Source of the DNA: a virus
IMG/VR virus record: IMGVR_UViG_3300029922_000161
Span: 1-38,812 of that record
Direction: 5' to 3' (one strand)
DNA length: 38,812 bases
Below, piece after piece: positions 1 to 9,405 of this stretch. The notes beneath the pieces were generated by a model, which was not told where the DNA came from, ran no database searches, and saw only the letters and a list, made by a program, of their open reading frames with translations. Position numbers and translations under genes: made by a program. The stretch's first letter is position 1. Each line of letters starts with the position of its first letter.

Positions 1-2
1 CT

Positions 3-1616
3 ATTGCGATAACAATTGCTAGTGCAACATCTAGTACTGGAAATCTAATAACATGTTCGAGTGTAGCCGGTTTTATTACTAATCAATATGTACAGTTCTT
101 TGGAGTAGCCAACGTTGGTAATGTCAAGGTAGATGGAACTATGTATTTTATTGATACTATTAATTCTATGACAAATACATTCACTATTATGGACCAATAT
201 GGAACACAAATTGTATTGACAACAGCAACCGGTACATTAGAAGTTGTAGTGGGAGGGATTACAACTACTAGAGTGAAAACTTCTACTGCACATGGATTTA
301 CACAGAATGAACTCATTAGAATTGATGGTACTTTAGGATCGTTACAACTTAATAACAATGTCTATTATGCTAGAGTATTAGATAACTATACGTTTGATCT
401 TTATCAAAGCGGTATTGTAGGGTATTCTGGTTATACATCAACTATTGGTGCAATAAATTATCCTGTATACTGCTCTAATTATTCCGGTGGTGGCTTTGCT
501 TGGGAAGCAGGGCTATTCTATCTGGCTACAACCACAGCAACCGCAACATCTAGTACTGGAAATATTATAACCGTTGCTTCTACAGCAAATCTGGTTATTG
601 GTACTCCGGTATATTTTAGTGAAACAGGAACGACATTTGGTACTAATTTAGGATTTGGCGGATTGATCGCCGGGACAGAGTACTATGTAAATTCAATACC
701 TACATTGTACACCTTTACGGTATCATCAACTCCTCAGGGACTTCCTATAACACTGACTAACTATTCAGGCCCGAATACATTCAATGTTACCCAGTGGTCG
801 CAAGTTAATGTTGATAGAATTTGGGTTACAATCAATGGATTACGAGTACCTTCCTCTAATATTCGTGTTAATCCAGTCAATGAAATTAGTATTCTAAATG
901 AAATTCAATCATCGGATACAGTAATAATAACGAGCATGGTTCCGTCGGCGACACCTAACGAAGAAACTTATATGAATCTAGTAGATAAAAACGGAGAAGT
1001 AACCATCTATCAAGCAAATTCATTGTCTAGAACTTGGTTGACTCAACCTATATATGATTTAAGTAGTATTATATATGTTAATACTGTTACTAATCTTACT
1101 AACCAGATTATATACGATGTTGTTACTCCGTCGGAATCCGGAGGTTACTATACTATTGGTATTCCTGCAGACAAGAAGTCTTTATCAGCAGTAACAGTTT
1201 ATAATTCGACCACTGAGCAAACTATTGCAAGTAGTGATTATCAGGTTATACTGACTAGTTTAGCCCCCGCGATCCAGATCACTCCCGGCTCATATATCAG
1301 TACAGGAAATCAACTGGTAATTACTATACTAGAAGGTAATCTTATCTACGTTAATGGTGAGATGATTGGGTTTAGCTCGGTTAATTTTACAAATAATTCA
1401 CTATCTGGATTGCAACGTGGTATAAATGGTACAGGTGTTCCTACTTATACAGCAGAATATTCAGAGGTATATAGTCTACAAGATAGTAATATTCTACCAA
1501 GTGAATATTACAATCAAGTTTGGAATTCTTATAACTTTAGTACGTCTGGCGATCCATTACAGATTAGTACAACAGTTCCTGCAGAATTCTTATCAGACAA
1601 CCCATATATGGCATAA
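3..1616 (+). CDS. Tail/baseplate structural protein, 5' end outside window
   Basis: The frame is open to the left edge, so the start lies outside the window; an internal ATG at 141 is not the true start. The visible part is about 537 residues, rich in Thr, Ser, Asn and Gly, with beta-type repeats: the motif ATSSTGN followed by an I-T-V/C-S pattern occurs twice (about bases 24-62 and 546-580). A segment STAHGFTQNELIRIDG followed by a TFDLY motif is typical of phage tail spike and baseplate proteins. The ORF stops at 1614-1616, but the -1 frame continues with sensible protein (see 1613-1732), so the stop probably results from a frameshift. The position upstream of other tail genes supports a virion role. 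The exact T4 counterpart is not recognised. Confidence 0.75.
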   Translation: MAITIASATSSTGNLITCSSVAGFITNQYVQFFGVANVGNVKVDGTMYFIDTINSMTNTFTIMDQYGTQIVLTTATGTLEVVVGGITTTRVKTSTAHGFTQNELIRIDGTLGSLQLNNNVYYARVLDNYTFDLYQSGIVGYSGYTSTIGAINYPVYCSNYSGGGFAWEAGLFYLATTTATATSSTGNIITVASTANLVIGTPVYFSETGTTFGTNLGFGGLIAGTEYYVNSIPTLYTFTVSSTPQGLPITLTNYSGPNTFNVTQWSQVNVDRIWVTINGLRVPSSNIRVNPVNEISILNEIQSSDTVIITSMVPSATPNEETYMNLVDKNGEVTIYQANSLSRTWLTQPIYDLSSIIYVNTVTNLTNQIIYDVVTPSESGGYYTIGIPADKKSLSAVTVYNSTTEQTIASSDYQVILTSLAPAIQITPGSYISTGNQLVITILEGNLIYVNGEMIGFSSVNFTNNSLSGLQRGINGTGVPTYTAEYSEVYSLQDSNILPSEYYNQVWNSYNFSTSGDPLQISTTVPAEFLSDNPYMA

Positions 1617-1732
1617 ATAATGCTGTCGTCTCTTTAGAGCGTCAGATGAATGCGAATTATTTATATAATATAGCCTCAGGTGATAAATATCAACATGAAA
1701 ATGCGTTACCAGTACCGAATATGCCCAAATAA
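1613..1732 (+). pseudogene. Frame-shifted continuation of the tail protein
   Basis: Starting from base 1613, one base back from the stop of the tail ORF, the frame reads INNAVVSLERQMNANYLYNI and on for 39 codons to a TAA at 1730-1732. The composition fits the C-terminal region of a tail protein. No slippery heptamer is visible at the junction, so I read this as a one-base deletion after the gene was interrupted, rather than programmed frameshifting. The last part overlaps the start of tnpB. It could also be an assembly error or chance. Confidence 0.4.
1682..1689 (+). promoter_or_regulatory. Late promoter motif GATAAATA before tnpB
   Basis: GATAAATA matches NATAAATA, the motif proposed for T4-like late promoters. 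Five bases (TCAAC) separate it from the tnpB ATG, so a T4-type start site would fall on the A of the ATG. No Shine-Dalgarno sequence is visible. Confidence 0.45.
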
Positions 1733-2915
1733 AACCAAAATTCAGCAATTGGCAAATATTGGCGGTGCATGTAGGTATGTATACAATTATTTTCTTACGG
1801 TTAATAAAGACCAATATGCAATAGATCAAAAATTCATCTGGTATTCAGATATGTGCAAGCAATTAACATTGCTCAAAAAACAACCAGGTAAAGAATGGTT
1901 AACCCAAGTATCGGCCCAAGCACTTCAGCAATCACTCAGAGATTTAGACCAAGCACTCAAAAACATTAAACATGGGAAAGGTTTTCCCGTTTTCAAAAGC
2001 AAATATACAACACCTTACAGTTTTCGTCTTCCGCAGAAAGTAATTATCTCAGAAGACAAGAGATATGTCTCACTACCGAAAGTTGGGGAAATACGGATAA
2101 AATTACATAAAAATCTACCGGAATATAAAAGTTGCACTTTCTTTCAAGATACAACGTCAAATTGGTATAGCTCTTTTGTTGTGGAAGGTCAAGGGGAAGC
2201 ATTACCATCTGATATTACTAATTACGTTGGTGTAGACATGAATTCAGAGCATACGGCTCTTTCTGATGGTACCCTAATACCAAATCTTAGACCTATGCGA
2301 TCTAAGAAAGCCAAACATAAGCTCTATCAGCAAAGATTATCACGCAAGAAAAAAGGAAGTAAAAACAGAAGAAAACAACAAATTAAATTGGCAAGATTAG
2401 ACAAACACATTGCCAATCAACGAAAAAATGACCTCCATAAGACCAGCAAGCGAATAGCCAAAGCCAATGATCTCGTGGTAGTTGAGACCCTAAGTGTCAA
2501 AGAAATGATGCAAAAATCCCACCTAACAGCAAAAGCAGCAGCCGATGTAAGTTGGGGTATGTTTGCACAATTTCTTGCATATAAGTCCAGGTTATATGGT
2601 ACCCATTTTATTAAGTTAAACAAGTGGTTGCCTAGTAGCAAGAAATGCTCTGCATGTGGGCACAAGAAGGATAAGATTCCTCTGTCAATAAGGGAATATA
2701 TCTGCGAATCTTGTGATTATACCGAACACCGAGACATTAATGCGGCTAAAAATATAGCCAAGTGGGGTTATCAACAATGGTCAACAGAACAAAAGACAGG
2801 GCAGGAATTGCCCGGTGTGCCTGTGGATCTGGCTTGGGATATATTACTTCATTCGGGTGATATAACTCAGACAGAGATGAAGCAGGAAGCTATTTTAGCC
2901 TCTATAGGGCAATAG
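1695..2915 (+). CDS. tnpB: TnpB RNA-guided nuclease (IS200/IS605-type OrfB)
   Basis: A 406-residue TnpB, ancestor type of Cas12 nucleases. The N-terminus MKMRYQYRICPN is the family signature and fixes the start at ATG 1695; an in-frame GTG at 1680 is less likely. RuvC residues look intact: D in YVGVDMNSEHTALS, E in LVVVETLSVKEM, and D in TEHRDINAAKNIA. The zinc ribbon has C-x2-C pairs (CSACG and CESCD). The tail contains LPGVPVD and MKQEA, seen in many TnpB proteins. There is no tnpA, so the element must move with help or be resident. A guide omega-RNA would be expected from the 3' end of the gene and just downstream, but its ends cannot be set here. It sits inside what looks like a disrupted tail-protein gene. 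Confidence 0.93.
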   Translation: MKMRYQYRICPNKTKIQQLANIGGACRYVYNYFLTVNKDQYAIDQKFIWYSDMCKQLTLLKKQPGKEWLTQVSAQALQQSLRDLDQALKNIKHGKGFPVFKSKYTTPYSFRLPQKVIISEDKRYVSLPKVGEIRIKLHKNLPEYKSCTFFQDTTSNWYSSFVVEGQGEALPSDITNYVGVDMNSEHTALSDGTLIPNLRPMRSKKAKHKLYQQRLSRKKKGSKNRRKQQIKLARLDKHIANQRKNDLHKTSKRIAKANDLVVVETLSVKEMMQKSHLTAKAAADVSWGMFAQFLAYKSRLYGTHFIKLNKWLPSSKKCSACGHKKDKIPLSIREYICESCDYTEHRDINAAKNIAKWGYQQWSTEQKTGQELPGVPVDLAWDILLHSGDITQTEMKQEAILASIGQ

Positions 2916-2926
2916 TAGTTCACAGC

Positions 2927-3082
2927 ATGACAAATAATATACCAGAAGATGATAATAGTAAGAAAGCACAAGCTTCTCCTGTTTTTAAGCCAGATGAGAA
3001 TGCTGGATTCTATTTTTCATCTGGCATAAAGATTTTTGACCCTAATACAAAAGAAGTTTTGCTGCATAAACGAGGCGATTAA
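2927..3082 (+). CDS. 51-residue protein, probable remnant C-terminus of tail protein
   Basis: Short frame beginning MTNNIPEDDNSKK and ending GIKIFDPNTKEVLLHKRGD. The motif IKIFDPNT(K/M)EV recurs in the next gene, so both may share a small virion motif. The frame upstream of the ATG is open into the end of tnpB. The likely reading is that this was once the C-terminal part of the tail protein ending at 1616 and was cut off by tnpB. It could instead be a genuine small virion gene with its own start, though no clear ribosome site is seen. Confidence 0.5.
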   Translation: MTNNIPEDDNSKKAQASPVFKPDENAGFYFSSGIKIFDPNTKEVLLHKRGD

Positions 3083-3088
3083 TAAGTA

Positions 3089-3703
3089 ATGATCAATATT
3101 GGATTAAAAGTAGAAGGCCACATCAAGATATTCGATCCTAACACTATGGAAGTGTTTGTCGATAAAAAAAATGCTGTGAACTATGAAGCTATTTCTGTAG
3201 CTATTGCCGATACATTGAGTGATCGTGGCTATGGTACGATTTATCAAATGGCCTTTGGTAACGGTGCAGCATCGGTTTCTGATACTGGCGTAATTACTTA
3301 TTTGCCACCCAATGTAACCGGACAAAATGCAGCACTTTACAATCAGACTTATGTAAAAGTCGTAGATGATACGAGTGTATTCAATCTTGATCCTACTAGA
3401 AACAATATGACAGTCTTGCATACTGCAGGTAATATGTACAGTGATATATTGATTCAGTGTTTGTTAGACTATGGTGAGCCAGCTGGACAAGCTGCTTTTG
3501 ATAATAGCACGCAAACTGTTTCCAATTATACATTCAATGAGCTAGGATTGCTAACTAATTATGGTACTGATGCATATGGTAACGTAATAACATCATTGAT
3601 CACAATGGTAGTATTTTCTCCGGTCGAGAAATCATTGAACCGTCAGATACAAGTGGATTATTCATTGCGCATACAAAGCATAAGTAATCAGGTAACGGTG
3701 TGA
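3089..3703 (+). CDS. Conserved phage virion protein, function unknown
   Basis: A 204-residue protein starting MINIGLKVEGHIKIFDPNT, with a middle part IYQMAFGNGAASVSDTG and ITYLPPN, and a C-terminus VEKSLNRQIQVDYSLRIQ. It is rich in Asn, Thr and Gly and has no signal or membrane segment. This type of sequence sits in tail/baseplate clusters of T4-like environmental phages, and its neighbours here are tail genes. I do not recognise the exact T4 equivalent. It shares the IKIFDPNT motif with the small ORF just upstream, which lies 6 bases away. Confidence 0.65.
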   Translation: MINIGLKVEGHIKIFDPNTMEVFVDKKNAVNYEAISVAIADTLSDRGYGTIYQMAFGNGAASVSDTGVITYLPPNVTGQNAALYNQTYVKVVDDTSVFNLDPTRNNMTVLHTAGNMYSDILIQCLLDYGEPAGQAAFDNSTQTVSNYTFNELGLLTNYGTDAYGNVITSLITMVVFSPVEKSLNRQIQVDYSLRIQSISNQVTV

Positions 3704-3707
3704 CATA

Positions 3708-5417
3708 ATGAAGTATGATGATTTTTATATGACAGCCTGGCTTAAAGATGTATTACAAAATTCTGGAACCAATAAACATAAGTTTAATGTAGCTAAATAT
3801 CCAGAATTAGTTCAGTGGATTAATGAAAAAACTAAAGATGAACCGGCCGATTCATCTTTCTTACAAAGAATATATGTAGCATTGACAGGATTAAGTAGTA
3901 AATGTGGCACGGGTAATTTTAAAAAATTCTCAGGGAGCCTGGTCGTAGGATTTGGTCACTGCGGGAATGTGCATGTTTGTGTATGTGCAAAAGAAAATCA
4001 TAGTTCTAAAATTAAAAATGCGAAACAAAACATGTCGGATGAAGCCATAATGGTATCTAATGAGCGTAGACGTAAAACAAATTTCGCAAAATACGGATAT
4101 GAATTTACTGGGCAAGTTCCCGAATATAAAGATAAAATAAAACAAACCAATATAGAAAAATATGGACATTCTACTAACTTATTGAATGCAGAATGTATTG
4201 ATAAGATAAAAAATACTTTAATATCTAGATACGGAGTAGATAATCCTAGTAAATCATCTAAGATTCGAGAAAAAACTGAAAAAACTAATCTGGAAAAATA
4301 CGGAAATGTATGTTCTCTGCAGGCCACTGAGATTCGTGATAAAATAATAGAAAGAAATCAAAATCTATACGGAGTTTCGTTCTTTCATCGTGCAATGTTT
4401 AATGAGATACAAGAAGAATTTCTTTCGGACAAAAATAGATTTATAGACGAAGTAAGTAAATACGGTGTTCTAGCAGTAAGTAAAAAATATGATATACACC
4501 CGGATAGGATTTGTACTAGATTAAATACATGGGGAATTTCATATGATAAAAGATATTCAAAGCCGGAAGAATTCATTAAAAAAATATTAGATGACGAGAA
4601 TATAGAATACGACTTTCGTAATAGAAAAATTATATCACCGTATGAACTAGACTTTGTAATACCAAACATGTGTATTGCAATAGAAGTATGCGGGTTGTAT
4701 TGGCATTCTGAAAAATTTATAGACAAGAATTATCACATAAAAAAACTTGAATTGTGTGCAGAAAAAGGTTATGATCTTATCACTATATTTTCAGATGAAA
4801 TAGATAACACACCAAATATCGTTATCTCTAGATTACGTCATATATTGAAATGTAATAATAAAGCAATTTATGCGCGTAAATGCATAATAAAAGAAATTGA
4901 TATGAATATTTCAAAAGAATTTTTGAATAAATATCATTTAATGGGTAATGCTAAATCTAAAATTAAGTTAGGTGCATTTTTCGAAAATCAATTAGTTGCA
5001 GTCATGACATTTAACGAGAATAGACAGTTTACTGGGGACAAAAGCAAATACATAGAGTTAGTTAGATTTGCTGTGGCTATTCCGGTAACCGGAATAGCCA
5101 GCAAAATGTTCAACTATTTCATAAAGAATTATAATTTCGAAAAAATTGTTACTTATGCAGATCGGCGATGGAGCACAGGTAATATGTATAAAAAGCTTGG
5201 ATTTATACAGACTAAGGTAAGTTTACCTAATTATTGGTATACGCAAAAATTTATAGAAAGAGAACATAGATATAATTACACTAAGGCAAGGTTAGTAGAG
5301 TTAGGGTATGATAAAACCTTATCTGAGACAGAAATAATGAAACAGGCGGGATATAGTAAAGTCTGGGACTGTGGAACTATTAGATTTGAGTATACCGCAA
5401 AAAGAGATGTAATATAA
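3708..5417 (+). CDS. Free-standing Vsr-like (PD-(D/E)XK fold) homing endonuclease
   Basis: A 569-residue protein. The N-terminal ~100 residues hold a possible Cys/His metal site (CGTGN, GHCGN, CVCAKE). Residues ~120-220 carry about four modules of the type NxEKYGxxxxLxxxEIRDK, likely DNA-binding repeats. The C-terminal half holds the nuclease signature YELDFVIPN, IAIEVCGLYWHSE and DYH-like residues, then a domain with YARKC, GASK/IASKMF and YADRRWS, shared with the protein at 33216-34721. These motifs belong to the Vsr-like homing endonuclease family known from phages. It is inserted between virion genes without interrupting a recognisable frame. Its stop overlaps the start of the next tail gene. 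It is AT-richer than its neighbours by eye, fitting transfer. Confidence 0.82.
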   Translation: MKYDDFYMTAWLKDVLQNSGTNKHKFNVAKYPELVQWINEKTKDEPADSSFLQRIYVALTGLSSKCGTGNFKKFSGSLVVGFGHCGNVHVCVCAKENHSSKIKNAKQNMSDEAIMVSNERRRKTNFAKYGYEFTGQVPEYKDKIKQTNIEKYGHSTNLLNAECIDKIKNTLISRYGVDNPSKSSKIREKTEKTNLEKYGNVCSLQATEIRDKIIERNQNLYGVSFFHRAMFNEIQEEFLSDKNRFIDEVSKYGVLAVSKKYDIHPDRICTRLNTWGISYDKRYSKPEEFIKKILDDENIEYDFRNRKIISPYELDFVIPNMCIAIEVCGLYWHSEKFIDKNYHIKKLELCAEKGYDLITIFSDEIDNTPNIVISRLRHILKCNNKAIYARKCIIKEIDMNISKEFLNKYHLMGNAKSKIKLGAFFENQLVAVMTFNENRQFTGDKSKYIELVRFAVAIPVTGIASKMFNYFIKNYNFEKIVTYADRRWSTGNMYKKLGFIQTKVSLPNYWYTQKFIEREHRYNYTKARLVELGYDKTLSETEIMKQAGYSKVWDCGTIRFEYTAKRDVI

Positions 5418-7207
5418 TGTCATATGTAATCTACAGAACTGATGGTACGATATTCACGACTATTCCGGACGGCGTAGTCAATACAACCTCTAGCCCTCAG
5501 GGACTTCCGGGACGAAATTATCCCGGTTACGGACAAGTCTTTGATACTAACTTTGTTCACCAACTTGAAAATTTTGCAAACGTTACTCCGCCACCTGATC
5601 CTGTGCGCGGACAGCTATGGTATAATACAACAACCACATCATTAAATGTTTGTCCAACAGACGGACAAACAAATCCTACAATGTGGATTCAATTAGTTCC
5701 AACAGTTGGTACAGGAAATCTCACTATCGGTAACGTATCTGTTATCAGTAATGTTGCTGCAAATAATGCAAATATCACTAACCAGTTAAATGCAAATGTA
5801 ATATCCGCAAATTATCTTACAGTAAACGTGAGTGCAACTATTTCGAGTGCTAATATCGTCAATTCTATATTCACTGGAAATACAAATGTTGCAAATCTAC
5901 TCACGACAAATATTACTACAGGAAATGTAGCTAATAATGGTATACTAACTGGTACTTGGACTGTAGCTGGATCCGGCACTGCAAACGGTATATCCGGTAC
6001 AGCACTTTCTGTAATTGACGGTAACTTATTAATTCAGGGCGCCAATTCAATTGGTATACGTACTGATAATTATTACTATGCTAATGGCTCCCCACTTTCT
6101 TTCACTGGTACATATTCTAATTCTAATGTGTCATCTTATCTTCCTACGTATACAGGAAATGTCGGAGCGAACGGCGGATCAACAACTTTCAATGGTGTGG
6201 TATTGAGTGCTGGAGCTAATACTACCCCCGGAACAATTATTGGTAATTGGACGTTAACAACCGGATCCAATATTAATGGTATAACAGTTAGCGGTGCTAA
6301 TGTTACTAGTCCAGTAGCTAATTCCAATTATGCGAATTTTTCGGGTAACTCTGTTAATTCTACTAATGCAAATGTTGCGCTTACTGCCAACCTTGCTAAC
6401 TATGCAATAACAGTAACCGGAAATGCTCAACCGAATATCACATCAGTTGGTACTCTCACTTCACTTTCGGTAGCTGGTAGTATATCAAATGCAACATGGA
6501 ACGGCAATGTAATTCAGCCGGCCAATGGGGGTATTGGTCTCACTACTAGCCCAACTGCTGGACAAGTTCCAATTGGTACAGGTTCTGGGTATGCATTGAA
6601 TACCATAACTGCTGGTACTGGTATTAGCATCACAAACGCCCCAGGTGTAATTACTGTTTCAACTACAATCAGTGCGTTTCCGTCCGGCGGCATTATTATG
6701 TGGTCGGGCGCAATAGCAACAATACCATCTGGATGGGCATTGTGTAACGGTAGTAATGGTACACCTGATTTGCGTGGCCAGTTTGTTGTTGGCGCCGGTG
6801 GAACATATGCACCAGGTGCATCTGGTGGTTCTTCGATCATGACTATTACAGTATCAGACACCGCATTGTCTGTTGCGCAAGTTCCGCCACATACTCACGT
6901 TCCTACTCTATACGATCCAGAACATTATCATACATATACTGATAACGGGCACGATCACAATCTCGAAGGAGTCTGGGTTTATCTTCTTGGTGGACCAAAT
7001 CAGGAACCGATACTTTCGTATGAGCGCGGTCCTGAATTTACAGACACAGTAGATACCTCAGTCACTGGAATCTCAATCAATAGTGCTGCAACTGGTATTA
7101 CAGTATCTATAGCCAACACTGGTGGAGGCGCGGGCCATACTCACGCCGCCTCCGCTACAACTAATCTTCCGCCTTACCTGGCACTTGCCTATATTATGAA
7201 ATTGTAA
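5417..7207 (+). CDS. Tail fibre protein with Collar-type tip
   Basis: A 596-residue protein. Residues 1-85 form an attachment-like N-terminus (MSYVIYRTDGTIFTTIPDG, then GQVFDTNFVHQLENFA and GQLWYNT) almost duplicated in the next gene. The middle is a long Asn/Thr/Gly-rich repetitive shaft (TGNV, NANI, SNAN motifs). The C-terminal ~190 residues are a phage Collar domain: GGIIMWSGA, IPSGWALCNGSNGTPDLRG, FVVGAGG and AQVPPHTH, followed by several H-x-H pairs and GHTHAASATTNLPPYLALAY. In T4 gp12-type tips such His pairs bind metal along the trimer axis. It is inferred to be a trimeric receptor-binding fibre. Confidence 0.88.
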   Translation: MSYVIYRTDGTIFTTIPDGVVNTTSSPQGLPGRNYPGYGQVFDTNFVHQLENFANVTPPPDPVRGQLWYNTTTTSLNVCPTDGQTNPTMWIQLVPTVGTGNLTIGNVSVISNVAANNANITNQLNANVISANYLTVNVSATISSANIVNSIFTGNTNVANLLTTNITTGNVANNGILTGTWTVAGSGTANGISGTALSVIDGNLLIQGANSIGIRTDNYYYANGSPLSFTGTYSNSNVSSYLPTYTGNVGANGGSTTFNGVVLSAGANTTPGTIIGNWTLTTGSNINGITVSGANVTSPVANSNYANFSGNSVNSTNANVALTANLANYAITVTGNAQPNITSVGTLTSLSVAGSISNATWNGNVIQPANGGIGLTTSPTAGQVPIGTGSGYALNTITAGTGISITNAPGVITVSTTISAFPSGGIIMWSGAIATIPSGWALCNGSNGTPDLRGQFVVGAGGTYAPGASGGSSIMTITVSDTALSVAQVPPHTHVPTLYDPEHYHTYTDNGHDHNLEGVWVYLLGGPNQEPILSYERGPEFTDTVDTSVTGISINSAATGITVSIANTGGGAGHTHAASATTNLPPYLALAYIMKL

Positions 7208-7224
7208 TGTACAATGGCCACAGC

Positions 7225-7232
7225 AATAAATA
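7225..7232 (+). promoter_or_regulatory. Late promoter motif AATAAATA
   Basis: A match to NATAAATA, 21 bases before the ATG of the second tail-fibre gene. A start about six bases downstream would give a leader of about 16 bases containing GGAGAG. Confidence 0.5.
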
Positions 7233-7253
7233 TCTCTTGGAGAGAACACTAAT

Positions 7254-8459
7254 ATGTCATACACAATCGTTAACAGTGATGGGACAGTCCTTACTACAAT
7301 AGCGGACGGCACAATCAATACAACAAGCACAACGCTTGGGTTACCAGGCCGAAGCTATTCTGGTTACGGTCAAGCATTTGATACTAACTTTGTTCAAATG
7401 TTGCAAAACTTTGCATATACAGCTCCACCCGCCAATCCAATTCAAGGACAACTTTGGTATAATACTACAAGCCAAACTTTGCTAGTATGTCCTACCACAG
7501 GAGAAACGAATTCAGCAGCCTGGTTGACTCTTGCTCAATCTGGTTCAGGTGGTACTACTACTTTCGGTAATGTGACTGTTACTGGTAATGTAAGTGCGAA
7601 CAATATTACATCTATTAATACAGTGAGTGCTAATGCTGCATCACTAAGCTACTTGACCGTTACTGTTTCGGAAACTATAGCAAATTCAAACATATCTAAT
7701 GCCTCAATCGGTAATCTCACAACTGCAAACATTACATCTGGTAATGCAAATACAGCCGGGTCATTGACGGGTATATGGACTGTCAACGGTAATGCAACCG
7801 GCGCTGGAGCCACTGCTATGCTCTTTAACACCGGCGGTATAGCAGTCAGCAATTCAGCAGGCGCCAATCTTTATGGTATCAAGTGCGACAACTACATGTA
7901 TGCTAACGGTACTCCGGTGTCATTCTCAGGTACCTATTCTAATTCAAATGTCGCTTCATACTTACCGACATACAATGGTAATATTCTTGCTACAACTATT
8001 CAATCAACTACACTTACTACTGGTGCGAATTCTACTGCTGGTACAGTAACAGGAAATTGGTCATTGAGCGCAGGCTCTAGATTCAATGCAACTTACGCGG
8101 ACATCGGCGAACGTCATAATTCAGACGCAATATATCCAATTGGTACAGTGGTTAAAGTCGGCGGTGAAAATGAAATTACTGCTGTTGGTGCAAATGATGC
8201 GCCCGGAGATGTTCTAGGTGTAGTATCAAATACTGCTGCGTATATTCTTAATGCTGATGCCGGAAATGATGACACACACCCGGTTATAGGTTTAGTAGGA
8301 CGAGTTCCTGTGCGGATACTAGGCCCTGTTAATAAGGGAGATAAAATTGCTCCTGCTAGTAACGGGTGCGCTAGTAATAATAGCTTAGCTGGATTCGGCT
8401 GGGCACTGGAAACAAATAAGAGCGCATCTGAGAAGCTAGTATTGTGCGTGATCAAGTAA
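7254..8459 (+). CDS. Tail fibre paralogue with G2-peptidase-like C-terminus
   Basis: A 401-residue protein. The N-terminal ~85 residues closely match the preceding fibre (SDGTVLTTIADGTINTTS, DTNFVQMLQNFA, GQLWYNTTS). An Asn/Thr-rich shaft follows. From about residue 280 a different C-terminus begins: RFNATYADIGERHNSD, YPIGTVVKVGG, GDVLGVVSN, VIGLVGRVPVRILGPVNKGD. That pattern resembles the C-terminal domain found on phage fibres and tail spikes that act as trimer-folding or self-cleaving tips (peptidase G2 type); whether it cleaves cannot be told. It has a good ribosome site GGAGAG. The two genes look like a duplication of the attachment end with exchanged tips. Confidence 0.8.
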   Translation: MSYTIVNSDGTVLTTIADGTINTTSTTLGLPGRSYSGYGQAFDTNFVQMLQNFAYTAPPANPIQGQLWYNTTSQTLLVCPTTGETNSAAWLTLAQSGSGGTTTFGNVTVTGNVSANNITSINTVSANAASLSYLTVTVSETIANSNISNASIGNLTTANITSGNANTAGSLTGIWTVNGNATGAGATAMLFNTGGIAVSNSAGANLYGIKCDNYMYANGTPVSFSGTYSNSNVASYLPTYNGNILATTIQSTTLTTGANSTAGTVTGNWSLSAGSRFNATYADIGERHNSDAIYPIGTVVKVGGENEITAVGANDAPGDVLGVVSNTAAYILNADAGNDDTHPVIGLVGRVPVRILGPVNKGDKIAPASNGCASNNSLAGFGWALETNKSASEKLVLCVIK

Positions 8460-8460
8460 T

Positions 8461-9396
8461 ATGTCTTACTCACAGTACCAAACAGTTCAGGCATCTGATT
8501 TTAATACATTAGCTTCTGCTAACTTGAATGTTGTCTGGTCTACTGGATCAGGTAGTCTAGGATATGGCCAAACTGCTGTAAGCAATGTTACTGTTGGCTC
8601 AAACATAGCAGCAGCTAAATGGGCAAGTTTGATTAATGATACCGCAAATGCTGCGATACATCAAGGAACATCGATTACAACTGTTACTCCACCGTCGACA
8701 GGTAATACAGTAACATATTTGTCTGCTATACCAAGCAATCTTACTACAATATATAACAATCGTTTTAATGCAATATTGCAAGGTGCAAATGTTGCAAATG
8801 CAAATGTCTATAATTCTACTTGGGCAAATGCAATCACTTTTGCTCATACAGTATCATTTGCAAACGGAGATGCTGCTAGATACTTCTTTAATTCTGGCGG
8901 ACAGATAAAGGTTGCTACTTCTCATTCACCTACAACTACAGCACTAGATACTGTATTTCACAATCTTACTGCAAATGTAGGAACTGTTGTTATATCAGCA
9001 CCTACTTCCGGTAATGCTACAATTACAGGTAATGTATTCACTGGCATAACACAAGTAGGCGGCGGCGGAAACGCGCCTACTATTTTACCAAACAATGGAT
9101 ATTATTCATTGACAACATCTAATGCGGCAGTGTTTAGTCAAGTGTCCACTGGCGCCCCTATTAATTACACTGGTTCATATATAGAGGTAATGACTGCATC
9201 CAATGGTACGCAAGGATCTAATTCTGATGCTGGCAACATAATTAGCATTTATACCACGTGGGCCGAAGCACCTAGTACCGGACAAACCGTTTCTCCCGGA
9301 GCCACAACGACTGTTACTGCGATAGCTCCTGAAACCACAAACATCTCAAATAGCTGGGGTGCTATTACAATCACGAGTACCGCATCCGGATCTTAA
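8461..9396 (+). CDS. Phage tail structural protein
   Basis: A 311-residue protein beginning MSYSQYQTVQASDFNTLAS, one base after the stop of the fibre gene and so probably co-translated. Recognisable segments are the N-terminal Q-A-S-D-F-N motif, a helical stretch around NRFNAILQGANVANAN, YFFNSGGQIKVATSH and a C-terminus with NISNSWGAITITSTASGS. The combination of a parallel-beta-type Asn/Thr-rich body and this C-terminus is seen in tail or fibre-associated proteins of T4-like environmental phages. No enzymatic motif is visible. It is the last gene of the virion block; the next gene has its own strong promoter. Confidence 0.65.
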   Translation: MSYSQYQTVQASDFNTLASANLNVVWSTGSGSLGYGQTAVSNVTVGSNIAAAKWASLINDTANAAIHQGTSITTVTPPSTGNTVTYLSAIPSNLTTIYNNRFNAILQGANVANANVYNSTWANAITFAHTVSFANGDAARYFFNSGGQIKVATSHSPTTTALDTVFHNLTANVGTVVISAPTSGNATITGNVFTGITQVGGGGNAPTILPNNGYYSLTTSNAAVFSQVSTGAPINYTGSYIEVMTASNGTQGSNSDAGNIISIYTTWAEAPSTGQTVSPGATTTVTAIAPETTNISNSWGAITITSTASGS

Positions 9397-9405
9397 AATT
9401 CTGCA

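Noticed and set aside
1612-1619. Late promoter motif CATAAATA at the tail-gene stop
   Set aside because: No gene with a credible start follows within a usual leader length; the motif overlaps the frameshift point and is probably chance.
1605-1620. Programmed -1 frameshift at the end of the tail ORF
   Set aside because: No slippery heptamer and no downstream structure were seen; an indel after the tnpB insertion is simpler.
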